NCBI GenBank assembly: GCA_963714255.1
Contig: CAVQNU010000030.1
Span: 1 to 64,000 of the forward strand
Direction: 5' to 3'
From: Rhodovastum sp963714255
GTDB lineage: Bacteria > Pseudomonadota > Alphaproteobacteria > Acetobacterales > Acetobacteraceae
DNA length: 64,000 bases
In this document: positions 7,540 to 16,936 of the stretch, in pieces
Layout of the letters: the number at the start of each line of letters is the position of its first letter
How positions within the stretch are numbered: the first letter of the stretch is position 1
Made by a program: the position numbers and the translations under genes
Notes under the pieces: generated by a model
What the model saw: only the letters and a program-made list of their open reading frames with translations
The model's database searches: none
Told to the model about the DNA's origin: nothing

Positions 7540-9204
7540 ATGTCCGCCCCGCTCAGAATCGCGCTGGCCCAGATCAACCCGCATGTCGGCGCCGTGCAGG
7601 ACAACCTCGCCCGGCTCCGCCGCGCCCGCGCCGAGGCGGCCACGCGCGGCGCCGACCTCGTGGTCACCCCCGAATTTTCCATCGGCGGCTACCCGCCCGA
7701 GGATCTCGTGCGCAAGCCGGCCTATGTCGCCGCCTGCGAGGCCGCCATCGCTGAACTGGCCGCCGACACCGCTGACGACGGCCCGGCGCTGATCGTTGGC
7801 GGCCCCTGGCGCGACGGCGACCGGCTGTTCAACTGCGCCTATCTGCTCGAAGGCGGCCGCATCGCCGCCCGCCGCGCCAAGCACGAACTGCCCAATTACG
7901 GCGTGTTCGACGAAAAGCGTGTGTTCGATGCCGGCCCCGTGCCGGCTCCCGTCGCGTTCCGCGGCGTCCGGCTGGGCCTCATGGTGTGCGAGGACTGGTG
8001 GTTCCCGACGGTCGCGGAAGCCCTGGCCGAGAGCGGCGCGGAGATCCTTCTCTCGATCAACGGCAGCCCCTATGAGGCCGGCAAGCAGCAGGCCCGCATC
8101 GGGCTCGCAGCCGAACGGGTGGCGGAAACCGGCCTGCCCTTCGTGTTCTGCGCCCAGGTCTGCGGCCAGGACGAGCTGGTCTTCGAGGGCGCGAGTTTCG
8201 TCCTCAACGCCGACCAAAGCCTGGCCGTGCAGATGCCCTTCTTCGCCGAATTGGTCACGCTGACGAGCTGGCAGCGCGAGGGCGGGCGGCTGGTCTGCGC
8301 GCCACTGCCGCCCGCGCCGGAGCCGTCGCGGCTGGAAGGCATCTACCGCGCCATGATGCTGGGGCTGGCCGATTATGTCCGCAAGAACGGGTTTCCGGGC
8401 GTGATTCTCGGGCTGTCCGGCGGCATCGACAGTGCCCTGTCCGCCGCCGTCGCCGCCGACGCGCTCGGCCCGGACCGGGTGCGCGCCTTCATGCTGCCGA
8501 GCCCCTACACCAGCCAGGAGAGCCTGGACGACGCGGCTGCCTGCGCGGACATGCTCGGCATCGCCTGCGACACCCTGCCGATCACCCCGGCGATGGAGGC
8601 GTTTTCGGCGGTGCTCGCCCCGGTGTTCGCCGGCATGCAGGCCGACATCACCGAAGAAAACGTGCAGTCGCGCGCCCGCGGCCTTATTCTTATGGCGATT
8701 TCCAACAAGATCGGTTCGATGCTGCTGACCACCGGCAACAAAAGCGAGATGTCGGTCGGCTATGCCACGCTGTATGGCGACATGTGCGGCGGCTATTCGG
8801 TGCTGAAGGACGTGTACAAGACCACCGTGTTCGACCTGTCGGTCTGGCGCAACGCAAACCGCCCGGCGGGCGCGCTCGGCCGCCCCGGCCCGGTGATGCC
8901 CGTGCGCGTGATCACCAAGCCGCCGAGCGCCGAACTCAAGCCCAACCAGACCGACCAGGACACGCTGCCCCCCTATGAGGTGCTGGACGCAATCCTGGCC
9001 GGGCTGGTGGAGGGCGAGCAGAGCGTGGACTCGCTGGTGGAAGCCGGGCACGATCGCGCCACCGTGCTGCGCGTCTGGCGCATGCTGGACCGCGCCGAGT
9101 ACAAGCGCCGCCAGGCGCCGCCGGGGGTGAAGATCACCTCTCGCGCCTTCGGCCGCGACCGCCGCTATCCGATCACCAACGGCTTCACGAGGCTGGTGTC
9201 GTGA
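7540..9204 (+). CDS. nadE: Glutamine-hydrolysing NAD+ synthase
   Basis: 554 residues. The N-terminal half (about 1-260) is a nitrilase-type glutaminase domain with the expected Glu (TPEFSIGGYPPEDL), Lys (AKHELPNYG) and Cys (LMVCEDWWFP). The C-terminal half is the adenine-nucleotide hydrolase fold with the P-loop LGLSGGIDSALS (about 288), TTGNKSEMSVGYATLYGD and SAELKPNQTDQD. It converts deamido-NAD to NAD with ammonia from glutamine. Length is normal. The following small gene begins 7 nt after its stop, suggesting one transcript. Confidence 0.97.
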   Translation: MSAPLRIALAQINPHVGAVQDNLARLRRARAEAATRGADLVVTPEFSIGGYPPEDLVRKPAYVAACEAAIAELAADTADDGPALIVGGPWRDGDRLFNCAYLLEGGRIAARRAKHELPNYGVFDEKRVFDAGPVPAPVAFRGVRLGLMVCEDWWFPTVAEALAESGAEILLSINGSPYEAGKQQARIGLAAERVAETGLPFVFCAQVCGQDELVFEGASFVLNADQSLAVQMPFFAELVTLTSWQREGGRLVCAPLPPAPEPSRLEGIYRAMMLGLADYVRKNGFPGVILGLSGGIDSALSAAVAADALGPDRVRAFMLPSPYTSQESLDDAAACADMLGIACDTLPITPAMEAFSAVLAPVFAGMQADITEENVQSRARGLILMAISNKIGSMLLTTGNKSEMSVGYATLYGDMCGGYSVLKDVYKTTVFDLSVWRNANRPAGALGRPGPVMPVRVITKPPSAELKPNQTDQDTLPPYEVLDAILAGLVEGEQSVDSLVEAGHDRATVLRVWRMLDRAEYKRRQAPPGVKITSRAFGRDRRYPITNGFTRLVS

Positions 9205-9211
9205 GCCGTCC

Positions 9212-9583
9212 ATGACCGGCATTTTCGCCCCCGAAGGCGGCTGGCGGGTGCGTATCCTCGACCTGTCCGGCGCCTCGGCCGACAACATCGTCGAAGAGAT
9301 CGCCGGCTTCCCCACGCTCATGCAGGCGAACGCCTTCGCCCGCCGCTACGTCCGCGACAGCATCGAGCGCGGCCGCACCGAGGGCGCCTCCGCCCGCGAG
9401 GTGCTCGATGCCTGGTTCGCCTGGGGCGAGGATGCCGAAGTGGTGGACGCCGGCGCGCAGGGCTGGCACAGCCGCGCCGAACTGCACGACTTCGCCGCCC
9501 GCCCGGCGGGCGGGGAAGAACGCGACTGGCGCGCCCTCGACCCGCGCCGCCAGGATGATGATGACGAGATGGAAACCCCTTGA
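9212..9583 (+). CDS. Small hypothetical protein between nadE and gltX
   Basis: 123 residues, soluble, acidic, with no signal peptide. It opens FAPEGGWRVRILDLSG and has FPTLMQANAFARRYVRDS, a layout seen in small alpha/beta proteins, and it ends with an acidic tail (QDDDDEMETP). It is enclosed tightly: 7 nt after nadE, and its TGA overlaps the TTG start of the GluRS gene (TTGA). The coupling argues that it is real. I do not recognise a family. Confidence 0.7.
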   Translation: MTGIFAPEGGWRVRILDLSGASADNIVEEIAGFPTLMQANAFARRYVRDSIERGRTEGASAREVLDAWFAWGEDAEVVDAGAQGWHSRAELHDFAARPAGGEERDWRALDPRRQDDDDEMETP

Positions 9584-10927
9584 CCCTGCCCGACGTTCGC
9601 CTGCGCCTCGCCGCCTCCTCCGCCGCCCCGCTGCATGTCGGTACCTGCCGCATCGTGCTGGCCAACTGGCTGCTCGCCCGCCGCTTCGGCGGCCATGTCA
9701 CGCTGCGCCTGGACGACAGCGAAGTCCCCAGCGGCACCGAAGCGCAGCAGGACGCTATTCGCCATGACCTGCGCTGGCTTGGCCTCGACTGGGACGATGA
9801 GGCGCGCCAGTCCGCCCGCGCGGAGCGCTACGGCGCCGCGGCCGAAGCCCTGAAATCGGCCGGCCGGCTGTATCCGTGCTTCGAATCCGAGGCCGAGCTG
9901 AACGCCAAGCGCACCAGGCGCCTGCGGCAGGGCAACCCGCCCGTCTACGACCGCGCCATGCTGAAGCTCACCGCGGCGCAGCGCGCTGCCGCCGAGGCCG
10001 GCGGCAAGCGGCCGTACTGGCGCTTTCGCCTGTCGGATACCGCCATTGCGTGGGACGACCTCGCCCTCGGCCGTCGCCAGGTGCACCTGCCGTCCCTGTC
10101 CGACCCGGTGATGATCCGCGCCGACGGCACGCCGGCCGCTGCCTTCGCCGGCCTGGTCGATGACCTGCAGGACGGCATTACCCATATCGTCCGCGGCGAG
10201 GATATGGCCAACACCACCGCCGTGCAGCTCGACCTCGCCGCCGCCCTTGGCCGCGACCCTGCCGCCATCGCGCGCGCCCATCTGCCGGCGCTGGCTGATG
10301 CCGAGGGCGACCGGCTGTCGCGCCGGGCCGGCAATTTTTCCCTGCGCGCCCTGCGCCAGCTTGGCGTTGAGCCGGCCGCCCTGGCCGGCACCCTGGCCTG
10401 TCTGGGCAGCACGGTCGAGCCCCGCCCGGTGACCCCGGCCGAATACGCGCCGACCTACAGCCTGCAAGGCGCCGGCTCCAGCCCGCCGCGCTTTGAGATG
10501 CGCGTGCTGCTGGCCGTCAACCGCCAGGCGCTGGCCGCCCTGCCATTTGCCGCCGTCGCCAGCCGGCTGCCGGCAGGGGCTACCGAGGCGTTCTGGCAAG
10601 CGGTGCGCGGCAGCCTCGACCTGCTGTCGGAAGCCCGCGGCTACTGGGACGTGGTGACCGGCACCATCGTGCCCCCGGTGATCGATGGCGAGGCGGCGTT
10701 TCTGCGCGCCGCCCTGGACACGCTGCCGGCTGAACCGTGGACGGACGGGGTTCTGGACCGCCTGGACCGAGGCGCTGAAACGCAGCACCGGACGGGCGGG
10801 GAAAAGCCTGACGCTGCCGCTGCGGCTGGCGCTGACGGGCGAGGACCATGGGCCGGCGCTGCAGGGGCTGCTGCCGCTGATCGGGCGGGCGCGGGCGGCG
10901 CAGCGGTTGGCGGTGGCGGGGGGGTAA
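9580..10927 (+). pseudogene. gltX: Second, divergent glutamyl-tRNA synthetase (GluRS2 type), frameshifted near the C-terminus
   Basis: Class I synthetase that would charge tRNA with glutamate. The HIGH motif is altered to HVGT (APLHVGTCR) and KMSKS to RLSRR (GDRLSRRAGN), as in the second GluRS of many alphaproteobacteria. FRLSD, HIVRGEDMANTT and ADAEGDRLS are in order. The first frame is lost after EPWTDGV; the next frame supplies WTEALKRSTGRAG and then LRLALTGEDHGPALQGLL, ending LAVAGG at 10927. Removing one G from GGGG at 10747-10750 gives a normal 448-residue protein. Without correction the frame runs to 11046 through repeat copy 3. The start is a TTG overlapping the previous stop. An assembly error is as likely as decay. 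Confidence 0.85.
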
Positions 10928-11108
10928 GGAAGGCCAGGGCTCTGCCCTGGACCCCATTACCTTTACACAGTTGTTTTGAGAGGGGGGGTGAGGACGCGAT
11001 CCGGTTCACCGCCTCACCCCCCCTCTCAAAACAACTGTCTAAGTAGCGGGGTCCAGGGGCCTCTCGGCCCTTGGCCGGGTCCGGGGGCAGCGCCCCTGGC
11101 CTTCCTTG
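10925..11108. repeat. Modular hairpin repeat, copy 3 (with nested palindrome)
   Basis: Begins with TAAGGAAGGCCAGGGCTCTG, whose TAA is the corrected gltX stop, and ends with CCCCTGGCCTTCCTTGC. Between the halves (CCCCATTAC at left, GTAGCGGGG at right) sits a second copy of the nested palindrome seen in copy 1. The right half is diverged (CCGGGGGCAGCGCCCCTGG). It lies between gltX and bamA. Confidence 0.88.
10967..11038. repeat. Imperfect 72-bp nested palindrome, relative of the 3844-3923 palindrome
   Basis: Two 36-nt arms meet at CC|GG (11002/11003). The outer 27 positions (ACAGTTGTTTTGAGAG, then GGGGGGTGAGG) pair perfectly. Of the inner nine positions of each arm, four are mismatched (ACGCGATCC at left against CGGTGAACC). 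It shares CAGTTGTT, the G run, TGAGG and the GGTTCACCGCC centre with copy 1, but differs in the TTGAGAG segment. Confidence 0.88.
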
Positions 11109-11197
11109 CTCCCATGTCATCACACCGCTATTGTCCGCACCGTTCGGCGGCCCGGCCGAGTCTGGGCACGTCTGCACTGCAGTGGGAGATCGGTCTT

Positions 11198-13555
11198 TTG
11201 GTTCGTGCTCGCGCTGTCTTGCTGGCGTTGCTGTCGGCGTCCTTGCTGTTTTTCCCCTTGTTTGCGGTGGCTCAGCCGCACCGTCCGCCGGTTCGTCCGC
11301 CGGCGGCGCAGGGGCCATCCGGGGTCATTACGGATATCCGCGTCGAAGGTAACGAGCGAATCGAGTCCGGCACGATCCGTTCGTACATGCTGATCGCGCC
11401 GGGTGACCGTTACGATGCCGACCGGGTCGACCGCAGCCTGAAGACACTTTATGCCACCGGCCTGTTCAGCGACGTGTCGGTCCGGCGCGACGGCACCACG
11501 CTGGTGGTGCGGGTGAAAGAAAACCCGATCGTCAACCGCATCGCCTTCGAGGGCAACCACAAGCTCACCGACGAGAATCTCCGCTCCGAGCTGCAGCTGA
11601 AGCCGCGCGCGGTGTTCACCCCGGCGCTGGCCCAGGCCGACCGTCAGCGTATCCTCGACATGTACGCCCGCCGCGGCCGGTTCGCCGCCCGGGTCGAGCC
11701 GAAAATCATCGAGCTGCCGCAGAACCGCGTCAACGTGGTCTTCGAAATCAATGATGGCGACAGCACCCTGATCAGCCGCATCGCCTTCGTCGGCAATAAG
11801 GCGTTCAGCGAAGGCAAGCTGAAGGAAGTGGTCGGCAGCCGCGAGACCGCCTGGTGGATGTTCCTGTCGAGCTCGGACACCTATGACCCCGACCGTGTCG
11901 GGTACGACAAGGAACTGCTGCGCCGGTTCTATCTCAAGAACGGCTACGCCGATTTCGAGGTGACCGCATCGGCTGCCGAACTGGCGCCGGACAAGTCGGC
12001 TTTCTTCGTGACCTTTACGCTGAACGAAGGCGAGCGCTACCGGATCAGCAAAGTCACGGTGAACTCCTCGCTGCGCAACATCGACAATGCCGCGCTGGAG
12101 CCGGTGCTGGAAATGGCGCCCGGCGATTGGTACGATGGCGATTCGGTGGAGCGCACCACCCAGGCGCTGACCAATTACGTGCAGGCCCATGGCCAGCCCT
12201 TCGTGGAAGTCCGCCCGCGGGTGAAGCGCGATCAAGAGAAACACACGATCGATCTGGTGTTCGACGTGACGGAAGGCCCGCGCGTCTATATCGAGCGCAT
12301 CGACATCACCGGCAACACGCGCACCCAGGACAAGGTGATCCGGCGCGAGTTCCGCGTGGCCGAGGGCGATGCGTTCAACGCCGCCCTGCTGCGCCGGTCG
12401 CGCCAGCGCCTGCAGGATCTGGGTTATTTCAACGGCGTCGCGCTGGCCAACCAGCCCGGCTCGGCGCCCGACAAGACCATCGTGAACGCCAAAATCGATG
12501 AGAAGGCGACCGGCGAGTTCACCATCGGCGGCGGCTACTCCACCGATGCCGGCGCGCTGGCGAATATCGGGCTGCGCGAGCGCAATATCGTCGGCAGCGG
12601 CATCGATACCGGCATCAGCGCCACCGTCGCCCAGCGGCGCAGCCAGATCAACCTGTCGGTCACCGATCCGTATTTCCTCGACCGCAACATCGTCGCCGGC
12701 GCCGACGTGTTCCTGGTGCAGACCAACAATCAGCTGATCGCCGAATACGACGAGCGGCGCATCGGCATGTCGCTGCGCATGGGCTACGAGTTCAGCGAGC
12801 ATCTGCGCCAGAGTTGGGCCTACTCGCTGGTGCAGCGCGATGTTTACGACGTGCAGACCGGGGCCAGCCTTTACGTGCAGAACGAGGCAGGGATCACGCT
12901 GCTGTCGCAGATCGGCCAGACCCTGACTCTGGACTATCGCGACAGCCGCATCGACCCGCGCTCGGGCTGGGTGACGCGCCTCGGCACCGACGTGGCCGGC
13001 ATCGGCGGCGACGCGCACTATGTGCGCACCAAAATCGACGGCACCTATTTCATTCCGCTGGAGCGGTATTTCGGCAACAACGACTGGGACATTTCCATCT
13101 CGGGCGGCACCGGCTACCTGTTCAACGAGGGCCAGGACGAAAAGATCATCGACCGGTTCTTCCTCGGCGGCGACAATTTGCGTGGCTTCGCGACCGGCGG
13201 CGCCGGGCCGCACTCGGTTCCCACCGACCAGTATCCGGGCAGCGACAGCCTCGGCGGGCGGTTCATCTGGACGCAATCGACCGAGTTGCGCTTTCCGCTG
13301 CCGGTGTCGGCCGACCTCGGCCTGTCCGGGCGTGTGTTCGCCGATGTGGGATCGCTGACCGGGGTGAACGCGGTCTATCTGAACGGGGTGAAGCAGCCGT
13401 ACGTCGACTATAATACGCCGCGCGTCGGCACCGGTGTGGGCATATCCTGGAAGACCCCCTTCGGTCTCATCAACATCGACATCGCCCAGGCTGTGGTTAA
13501 AGAGAAATACGACCAGACCCAGCTGTTTCGTTTTGGCTTTGGTACAAGGTTCTAG
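11198..13555 (+). CDS. bamA: BamA, outer-membrane protein assembly factor
   Basis: From TTG at 11198 the product is about 785 residues with a clear signal peptide (VRARAVLLALLSASLLFFP, then AVAQ); GGGAG lies 11 nt upstream. An ATG at 11114 would add 28 residues but has no ribosome site and starts at the edge of repeat copy 3. Five POTRA domains follow (ITDIRVEGNERIE, IVNRIAFEGNHKL, ISRIAFVGNKAF, YRISKVTVN, YIERIDITGNTRT), then the beta-barrel with GGDNLRGF, the form taken here by the conserved VRGF loop. BamA inserts beta-barrel proteins into the outer membrane. The ompH, lpxD, fabZ, lpxA order behind it is the classic arrangement. Confidence 0.96.
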   Translation: MVRARAVLLALLSASLLFFPLFAVAQPHRPPVRPPAAQGPSGVITDIRVEGNERIESGTIRSYMLIAPGDRYDADRVDRSLKTLYATGLFSDVSVRRDGTTLVVRVKENPIVNRIAFEGNHKLTDENLRSELQLKPRAVFTPALAQADRQRILDMYARRGRFAARVEPKIIELPQNRVNVVFEINDGDSTLISRIAFVGNKAFSEGKLKEVVGSRETAWWMFLSSSDTYDPDRVGYDKELLRRFYLKNGYADFEVTASAAELAPDKSAFFVTFTLNEGERYRISKVTVNSSLRNIDNAALEPVLEMAPGDWYDGDSVERTTQALTNYVQAHGQPFVEVRPRVKRDQEKHTIDLVFDVTEGPRVYIERIDITGNTRTQDKVIRREFRVAEGDAFNAALLRRSRQRLQDLGYFNGVALANQPGSAPDKTIVNAKIDEKATGEFTIGGGYSTDAGALANIGLRERNIVGSGIDTGISATVAQRRSQINLSVTDPYFLDRNIVAGADVFLVQTNNQLIAEYDERRIGMSLRMGYEFSEHLRQSWAYSLVQRDVYDVQTGASLYVQNEAGITLLSQIGQTLTLDYRDSRIDPRSGWVTRLGTDVAGIGGDAHYVRTKIDGTYFIPLERYFGNNDWDISISGGTGYLFNEGQDEKIIDRFFLGGDNLRGFATGGAGPHSVPTDQYPGSDSLGGRFIWTQSTELRFPLPVSADLGLSGRVFADVGSLTGVNAVYLNGVKQPYVDYNTPRVGTGVGISWKTPFGLINIDIAQAVVKEKYDQTQLFRFGFGTRF

Positions 13556-13560
13556 TGTAT

Positions 13561-14451
13561 ATGATCCGTCATCGCTTTCCGGCTGCCCTGCTCGCAGCGG
13601 TCGCCTTCCTGTTTGCAGCCATGCTTGCCCTGCCGGCATCCGCGCAGAACCCGGACTACTTCGTTCCCAACCAGCCGCATCCACCAGCCGCGCCGGCCCG
13701 GCCGGCCCCGCCGCCGCAGCCTGCCCGGCCGTCGCGCCCGCCCGTGCAGGTGGCGCCGCAACTGCCGCAGCCCGGCCCGGAGGATCAGCAGCAGCAGCAA
13801 TTGCCGCCGCTGCAGGTCCAGCTGCCGCCGCCGCCCGACATTCCGGCGCTGCCGCACGGCGCCAGCCCGCCCGCGGCGGTGCTCGGCGTGCTCGGCGTGC
13901 CGGAGGTGATGCGCGCCTCCACCGCCGCCCAGCAGGTCGAGAAGATCATCGGCGCGCGGCGCCAGAAGCTGAACGAGGACGCGCAAAAGGAGCAGGCCGC
14001 CTGGCGCGAATTGCAGCAGACGCTGGTCAATGACCGTGGCAGGCTGTCGCCAGAGCAGATCCGCTCGCGCGAGCGCGACCTGCAGGACCGCATCACCAAG
14101 GCGCAGCGCGAGTTCCGCGACCGCGGCAACATCGTCCAGCAGGCCGCCCAGTACGCCCTGGCGCAGATCGAGCGCACCCTGGTCGGCGTTATCCAGAAGG
14201 TGGCCGAGAGCCGGGGCATGAACCTCGTGCTGCACCGCCAGCAGGTGGCGCTGAACGTCAACGAGTTCGATATCACCGAGCAGGTGACCGAGCAGCTCAA
14301 CAAGATCCTGCCCTCGGTCGTCATCCCGCCGGACGGTGTTTCGCCGGCGGCGATGGTGCAGAACCAGCCCCCTCATGCCCAGCCCGCCCAGGTCCAGCCC
14401 GTCGCCGCGCCGGCGCCGCCTGCCGCCCCGGCCGCGCCGCCGAAGAAGTAG
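13561..14451 (+). CDS. OmpH/Skp-family periplasmic chaperone with proline-rich N-terminal region
   Basis: 296 residues from ATG 13561, 5 nt after the bamA stop (a GTG at 13555 overlaps that stop). The signal peptide runs to LPASAQ. Residues about 35-100 are unusually rich in Pro and Gln (a QQQQQ run), followed by a Skp-like coiled-coil part (STAAQQVEKIIGARRQKLNE, REFRDRGNIVQQAAQYAL, VIQKVAESRGMNLVL). The end is again Pro/Ala rich. Typical Skp is about 160-190 residues, so this one is clearly extended. It should hold unfolded outer-membrane proteins for BamA. Confidence 0.85.
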   Translation: MIRHRFPAALLAAVAFLFAAMLALPASAQNPDYFVPNQPHPPAAPARPAPPPQPARPSRPPVQVAPQLPQPGPEDQQQQQLPPLQVQLPPPPDIPALPHGASPPAAVLGVLGVPEVMRASTAAQQVEKIIGARRQKLNEDAQKEQAAWRELQQTLVNDRGRLSPEQIRSRERDLQDRITKAQREFRDRGNIVQQAAQYALAQIERTLVGVIQKVAESRGMNLVLHRQQVALNVNEFDITEQVTEQLNKILPSVVIPPDGVSPAAMVQNQPPHAQPAQVQPVAAPAPPAAPAAPPKK

Positions 14452-14453
14452 CC

Positions 14454-15584
14454 GTGGCGACTGCGCCGGAGACTGGTGCGTTGCCGGCCGTGCCCACGGC
14501 CGGCGACGCCCGCTTCTTTCATCGCGTCGGCCCGCATGCGCTCAGTGCTGTGGCCGCCGCCGCCGGCGGTGCCGCCGACGGGCGGGCGCTGATGCTGGCG
14601 GGCGTGGCGCCGTTGCAAACGGCCGGCCCCGACCAGGTGAGCTTTCTCGATAACCGCAAATACCTGCCGGCGCTGGAGGCGACCCGCGCCGGGGCGGTGA
14701 TCGTGCATCCCGACATGGCGGCACGCGTGCCGGATGGCTGCGCAGCCATCGTCTCCGCCGAGCCCTATCTGGGCTGGGCGCGGGTGGCGGCGCTGTTTCA
14801 TCCGCTGCCGCCGCCGCGTGCCGGGCAGCACCCCAGCGCGGTGGTGGACCTCGACGCCAAGGTGGACCCGAGTGCCGAAATCGGCCCGCTCGCCGTTGTG
14901 ATGGCGCATGCCGAGATCGGCCCGCGCTGCCGGGTCGGGCCCGGCGCGGTGATCGGCGAGGGGGTGGTGCTCGGCCCCGACTGCCGGATCGGCACGCATG
15001 CGAGCCTCAGCCATGCCTTGTTGGGGGCGCGGGTCTATATCTATCCCGGCGCGCGCATCGGCCAGGACGGGTTCGGCTTCGCCGTGACGGCAGCCGGTTT
15101 CGTCACCGTGCCGCAGCTCGGCCGGGTGGTGATCGAGGATGACGTGGAGATCGGCGCCAACAGCACGATCGACCGCGGCTCAGCGCATGACACCGTGATC
15201 GGCGCCGGCTCGCGGCTCGACAACCTGGTGCAGATCGGGCACAACGTCCGCCTCGGACGCTGTTGCGTGATCGTTTCGCAGGCCGGTATTTCCGGCTCGA
15301 CGGTGCTCGAGGATTTTGTCCAGGTGGCTGGTCAGGCCGGACTGACCGGGCATCTGCGCATCGGGCGCAAGGCGCGCATCGGGGCGCAATGCGGCGTGAT
15401 GGCGGACGTTCCGGCCGGTGCGGACGTGCTGGGCAGCCCCGCCCTGCCGATACGCGAGTTTTTCCGCCAGGTACTGGCGCTGCGGCGGCTGGCGGCGGGG
15501 CGGCGTCCCGGTGCGGCTGGCGGCGAACAGGGCGGCAGTGAAGGGGCCGGCGCACCGCCGGCGGCAAACAAGGCGTCGGACTGA
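14454..15584 (+). CDS. lpxD: UDP-3-O-acylglucosamine N-acyltransferase
   Basis: 376 residues from GTG at 14454, two bases after the ompH stop. The N-terminal uridine-binding part (PDQVSFLDNRKYLPAL) is followed by a left-handed beta-helix of hexapeptide repeats (VDPSAEIGPLAVV, GPGAVIGEGVVLGPDC), with the catalytic His in VQIGHNVRLG. The last 35 residues are an Ala/Gly-rich tail. It adds the N-linked acyl chain in lipid A synthesis, the third step. Its place between ompH and fabZ is standard. Confidence 0.95.
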   Translation: MATAPETGALPAVPTAGDARFFHRVGPHALSAVAAAAGGAADGRALMLAGVAPLQTAGPDQVSFLDNRKYLPALEATRAGAVIVHPDMAARVPDGCAAIVSAEPYLGWARVAALFHPLPPPRAGQHPSAVVDLDAKVDPSAEIGPLAVVMAHAEIGPRCRVGPGAVIGEGVVLGPDCRIGTHASLSHALLGARVYIYPGARIGQDGFGFAVTAAGFVTVPQLGRVVIEDDVEIGANSTIDRGSAHDTVIGAGSRLDNLVQIGHNVRLGRCCVIVSQAGISGSTVLEDFVQVAGQAGLTGHLRIGRKARIGAQCGVMADVPAGADVLGSPALPIREFFRQVLALRRLAAGRRPGAAGGEQGGSEGAGAPPAANKASD

Positions 15585-15589
15585 GCGGG

Positions 15590-16099
15590 ATGGATTCCAC
15601 GGCACAAACGAACCAGGACACGACCGGGGCCGGCGGCGATGACGTCATCGGCACGGTCGATATCGCGCGGATCATGCAGGCGATTCCGCACCGTTACCCG
15701 TTTCTGATGATCGACCGCGTGGTCGACATGGTGCGCAGCCACTCGGCGGTGGGCATCAAGAACGTTTCGGTCAACGAGAATTTCTTCCAGGGCCATTTTC
15801 CCGGCCATCCGGTGATGCCCGGCGTGCTGATCATCGAGAGCATGGCGCAGACCGCCGCCGTCCTGGTGGTCGAATCGCTCGGCCCGGAGGCGCGGGGCCG
15901 GGTGGTGTATTTCATGTCGGTCGAAGGCGCGAAATTCCGCCGTCCGGTGTTGCCTGGCGATCAGTTGCGCATCCATGTCGTCAAGGAGCGCAGCCGCGGC
16001 AATGTGTGGAAATTCAGCGCGGTTGCCCGTGTCGATGGCATTTCGGTGGCGGAAGCGACCTATGCCGCCATGATCATGGACAAGGTTGCGGACCGCTAG
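15590..16099 (+). CDS. fabZ: 3-hydroxyacyl-ACP dehydratase FabZ
   Basis: 169 residues. The hot-dog fold is recognised by IPHRYPFLMIDRV and by FFQGHFPGHPVMPGVLIIES, which holds the catalytic His and the Glu-bearing helix. The enzyme dehydrates 3-hydroxyacyl-ACP, competing with LpxA and LpxD for the same substrate pool, which explains its place in the lipid A operon. An N-terminal extension of about 20 residues precedes the usual start. The lpxA GTG follows after 1 nt. Confidence 0.96.
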   Translation: MDSTAQTNQDTTGAGGDDVIGTVDIARIMQAIPHRYPFLMIDRVVDMVRSHSAVGIKNVSVNENFFQGHFPGHPVMPGVLIIESMAQTAAVLVVESLGPEARGRVVYFMSVEGAKFRRPVLPGDQLRIHVVKERSRGNVWKFSAVARVDGISVAEATYAAMIMDKVADR

Positions 16100-16100
16100 C

Positions 16101-16913
16101 GTGGGAACATCAATCCACCCGTCGGCGGTCGTGGCCCCGGGGGCCACGATCGGAGCAGGCGTACGTATCGGTCCGTTCTGCACCATCGGTCCCGAAGTGG
16201 TGATCGGCGACGGGGCCGAGTTGCTCAGCCACGTGGTGGTGGACGGCCGCACAAGCATCGGCGAGGGCGCCAAACTCTATCCCTTTTGCACCGTCGGCCT
16301 GGCGCCGCAGGACCTGAAATACGCCGGCGAGCCGACCGCAACCGAACTCGGCGCGCGCAGCGTGGTGCGCGAGCATGTCACCATCCATCGCGGCACCGTC
16401 ACCGGCAGCGGCATCACCAGGGTGGGTTCGGACTGTCTGCTGATGGCGGTGGTGCATGTGGCGCATGACTGCGTCATCGGCAATGCGGTGATCATTGCCA
16501 ACAACGTGGTCATGGGCGGCCATGTCGAGATCGGCGACAATGCGGTGATCGGCGGCGCCGCGGCGATTCACCAGTTCGTGCGCATCGGCCGGGCCGCCAT
16601 GATCGGCGGTGTTTCCGGCGTCGAGGCGGACGTGATTCCGTTCGGCAGCGTGATGGGCAACCGGGCGTGGCTGGCCGGGCTGAACGTCATTGGTTTGCGT
16701 CGGCGCGGCTATGACCGGGCGCAGATTCACATGGTGCGTGCGGCGTTCCGGCTGATTTTCCGGGGCGAGGGGGTTTTCGCGGAGCGTGTCGAGGAGGCGC
16801 GGCGGAACTGGGGCGGCAATCCGCTGGTGGCTGAGGTGCTGGGTTTCATCGACGCTCCGAGCCGGCGGGGTTTGATTCGTGCCGTGGTCGAGGATGAGGA
16901 TGATGTCGCCTGA
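16101..16913 (+). CDS. lpxA: UDP-N-acetylglucosamine O-acyltransferase
   Basis: 270 residues from GTG 16101 (MGTSIHPSAVV), preferred over an in-frame TTG at 16086 that overlaps fabZ. Hexapeptide beta-helix repeats fill the first two thirds; the catalytic His lies in MAVVHVAHDCVIGN and GNRAWLAGLNVIGLRRRG starts the helical C-terminal part. It carries out the first step of lipid A synthesis. The stop is followed by repeat copy 4, then lpxI. Confidence 0.96.
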   Translation: MGTSIHPSAVVAPGATIGAGVRIGPFCTIGPEVVIGDGAELLSHVVVDGRTSIGEGAKLYPFCTVGLAPQDLKYAGEPTATELGARSVVREHVTIHRGTVTGSGITRVGSDCLLMAVVHVAHDCVIGNAVIIANNVVMGGHVEIGDNAVIGGAAAIHQFVRIGRAAMIGGVSGVEADVIPFGSVMGNRAWLAGLNVIGLRRRGYDRAQIHMVRAAFRLIFRGEGVFAERVEEARRNWGGNPLVAEVLGFIDAPSRRGLIRAVVEDEDDVA

Positions 16914-16936
16914 TCCTGGCCAAGGACCCGATGTTC

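Noticed and set aside
10640..11318. Minus-strand frame across repeat copy 3
   Set aside because: Runs through the hairpins and the antisense of gltX and bamA; no start signal or protein character.
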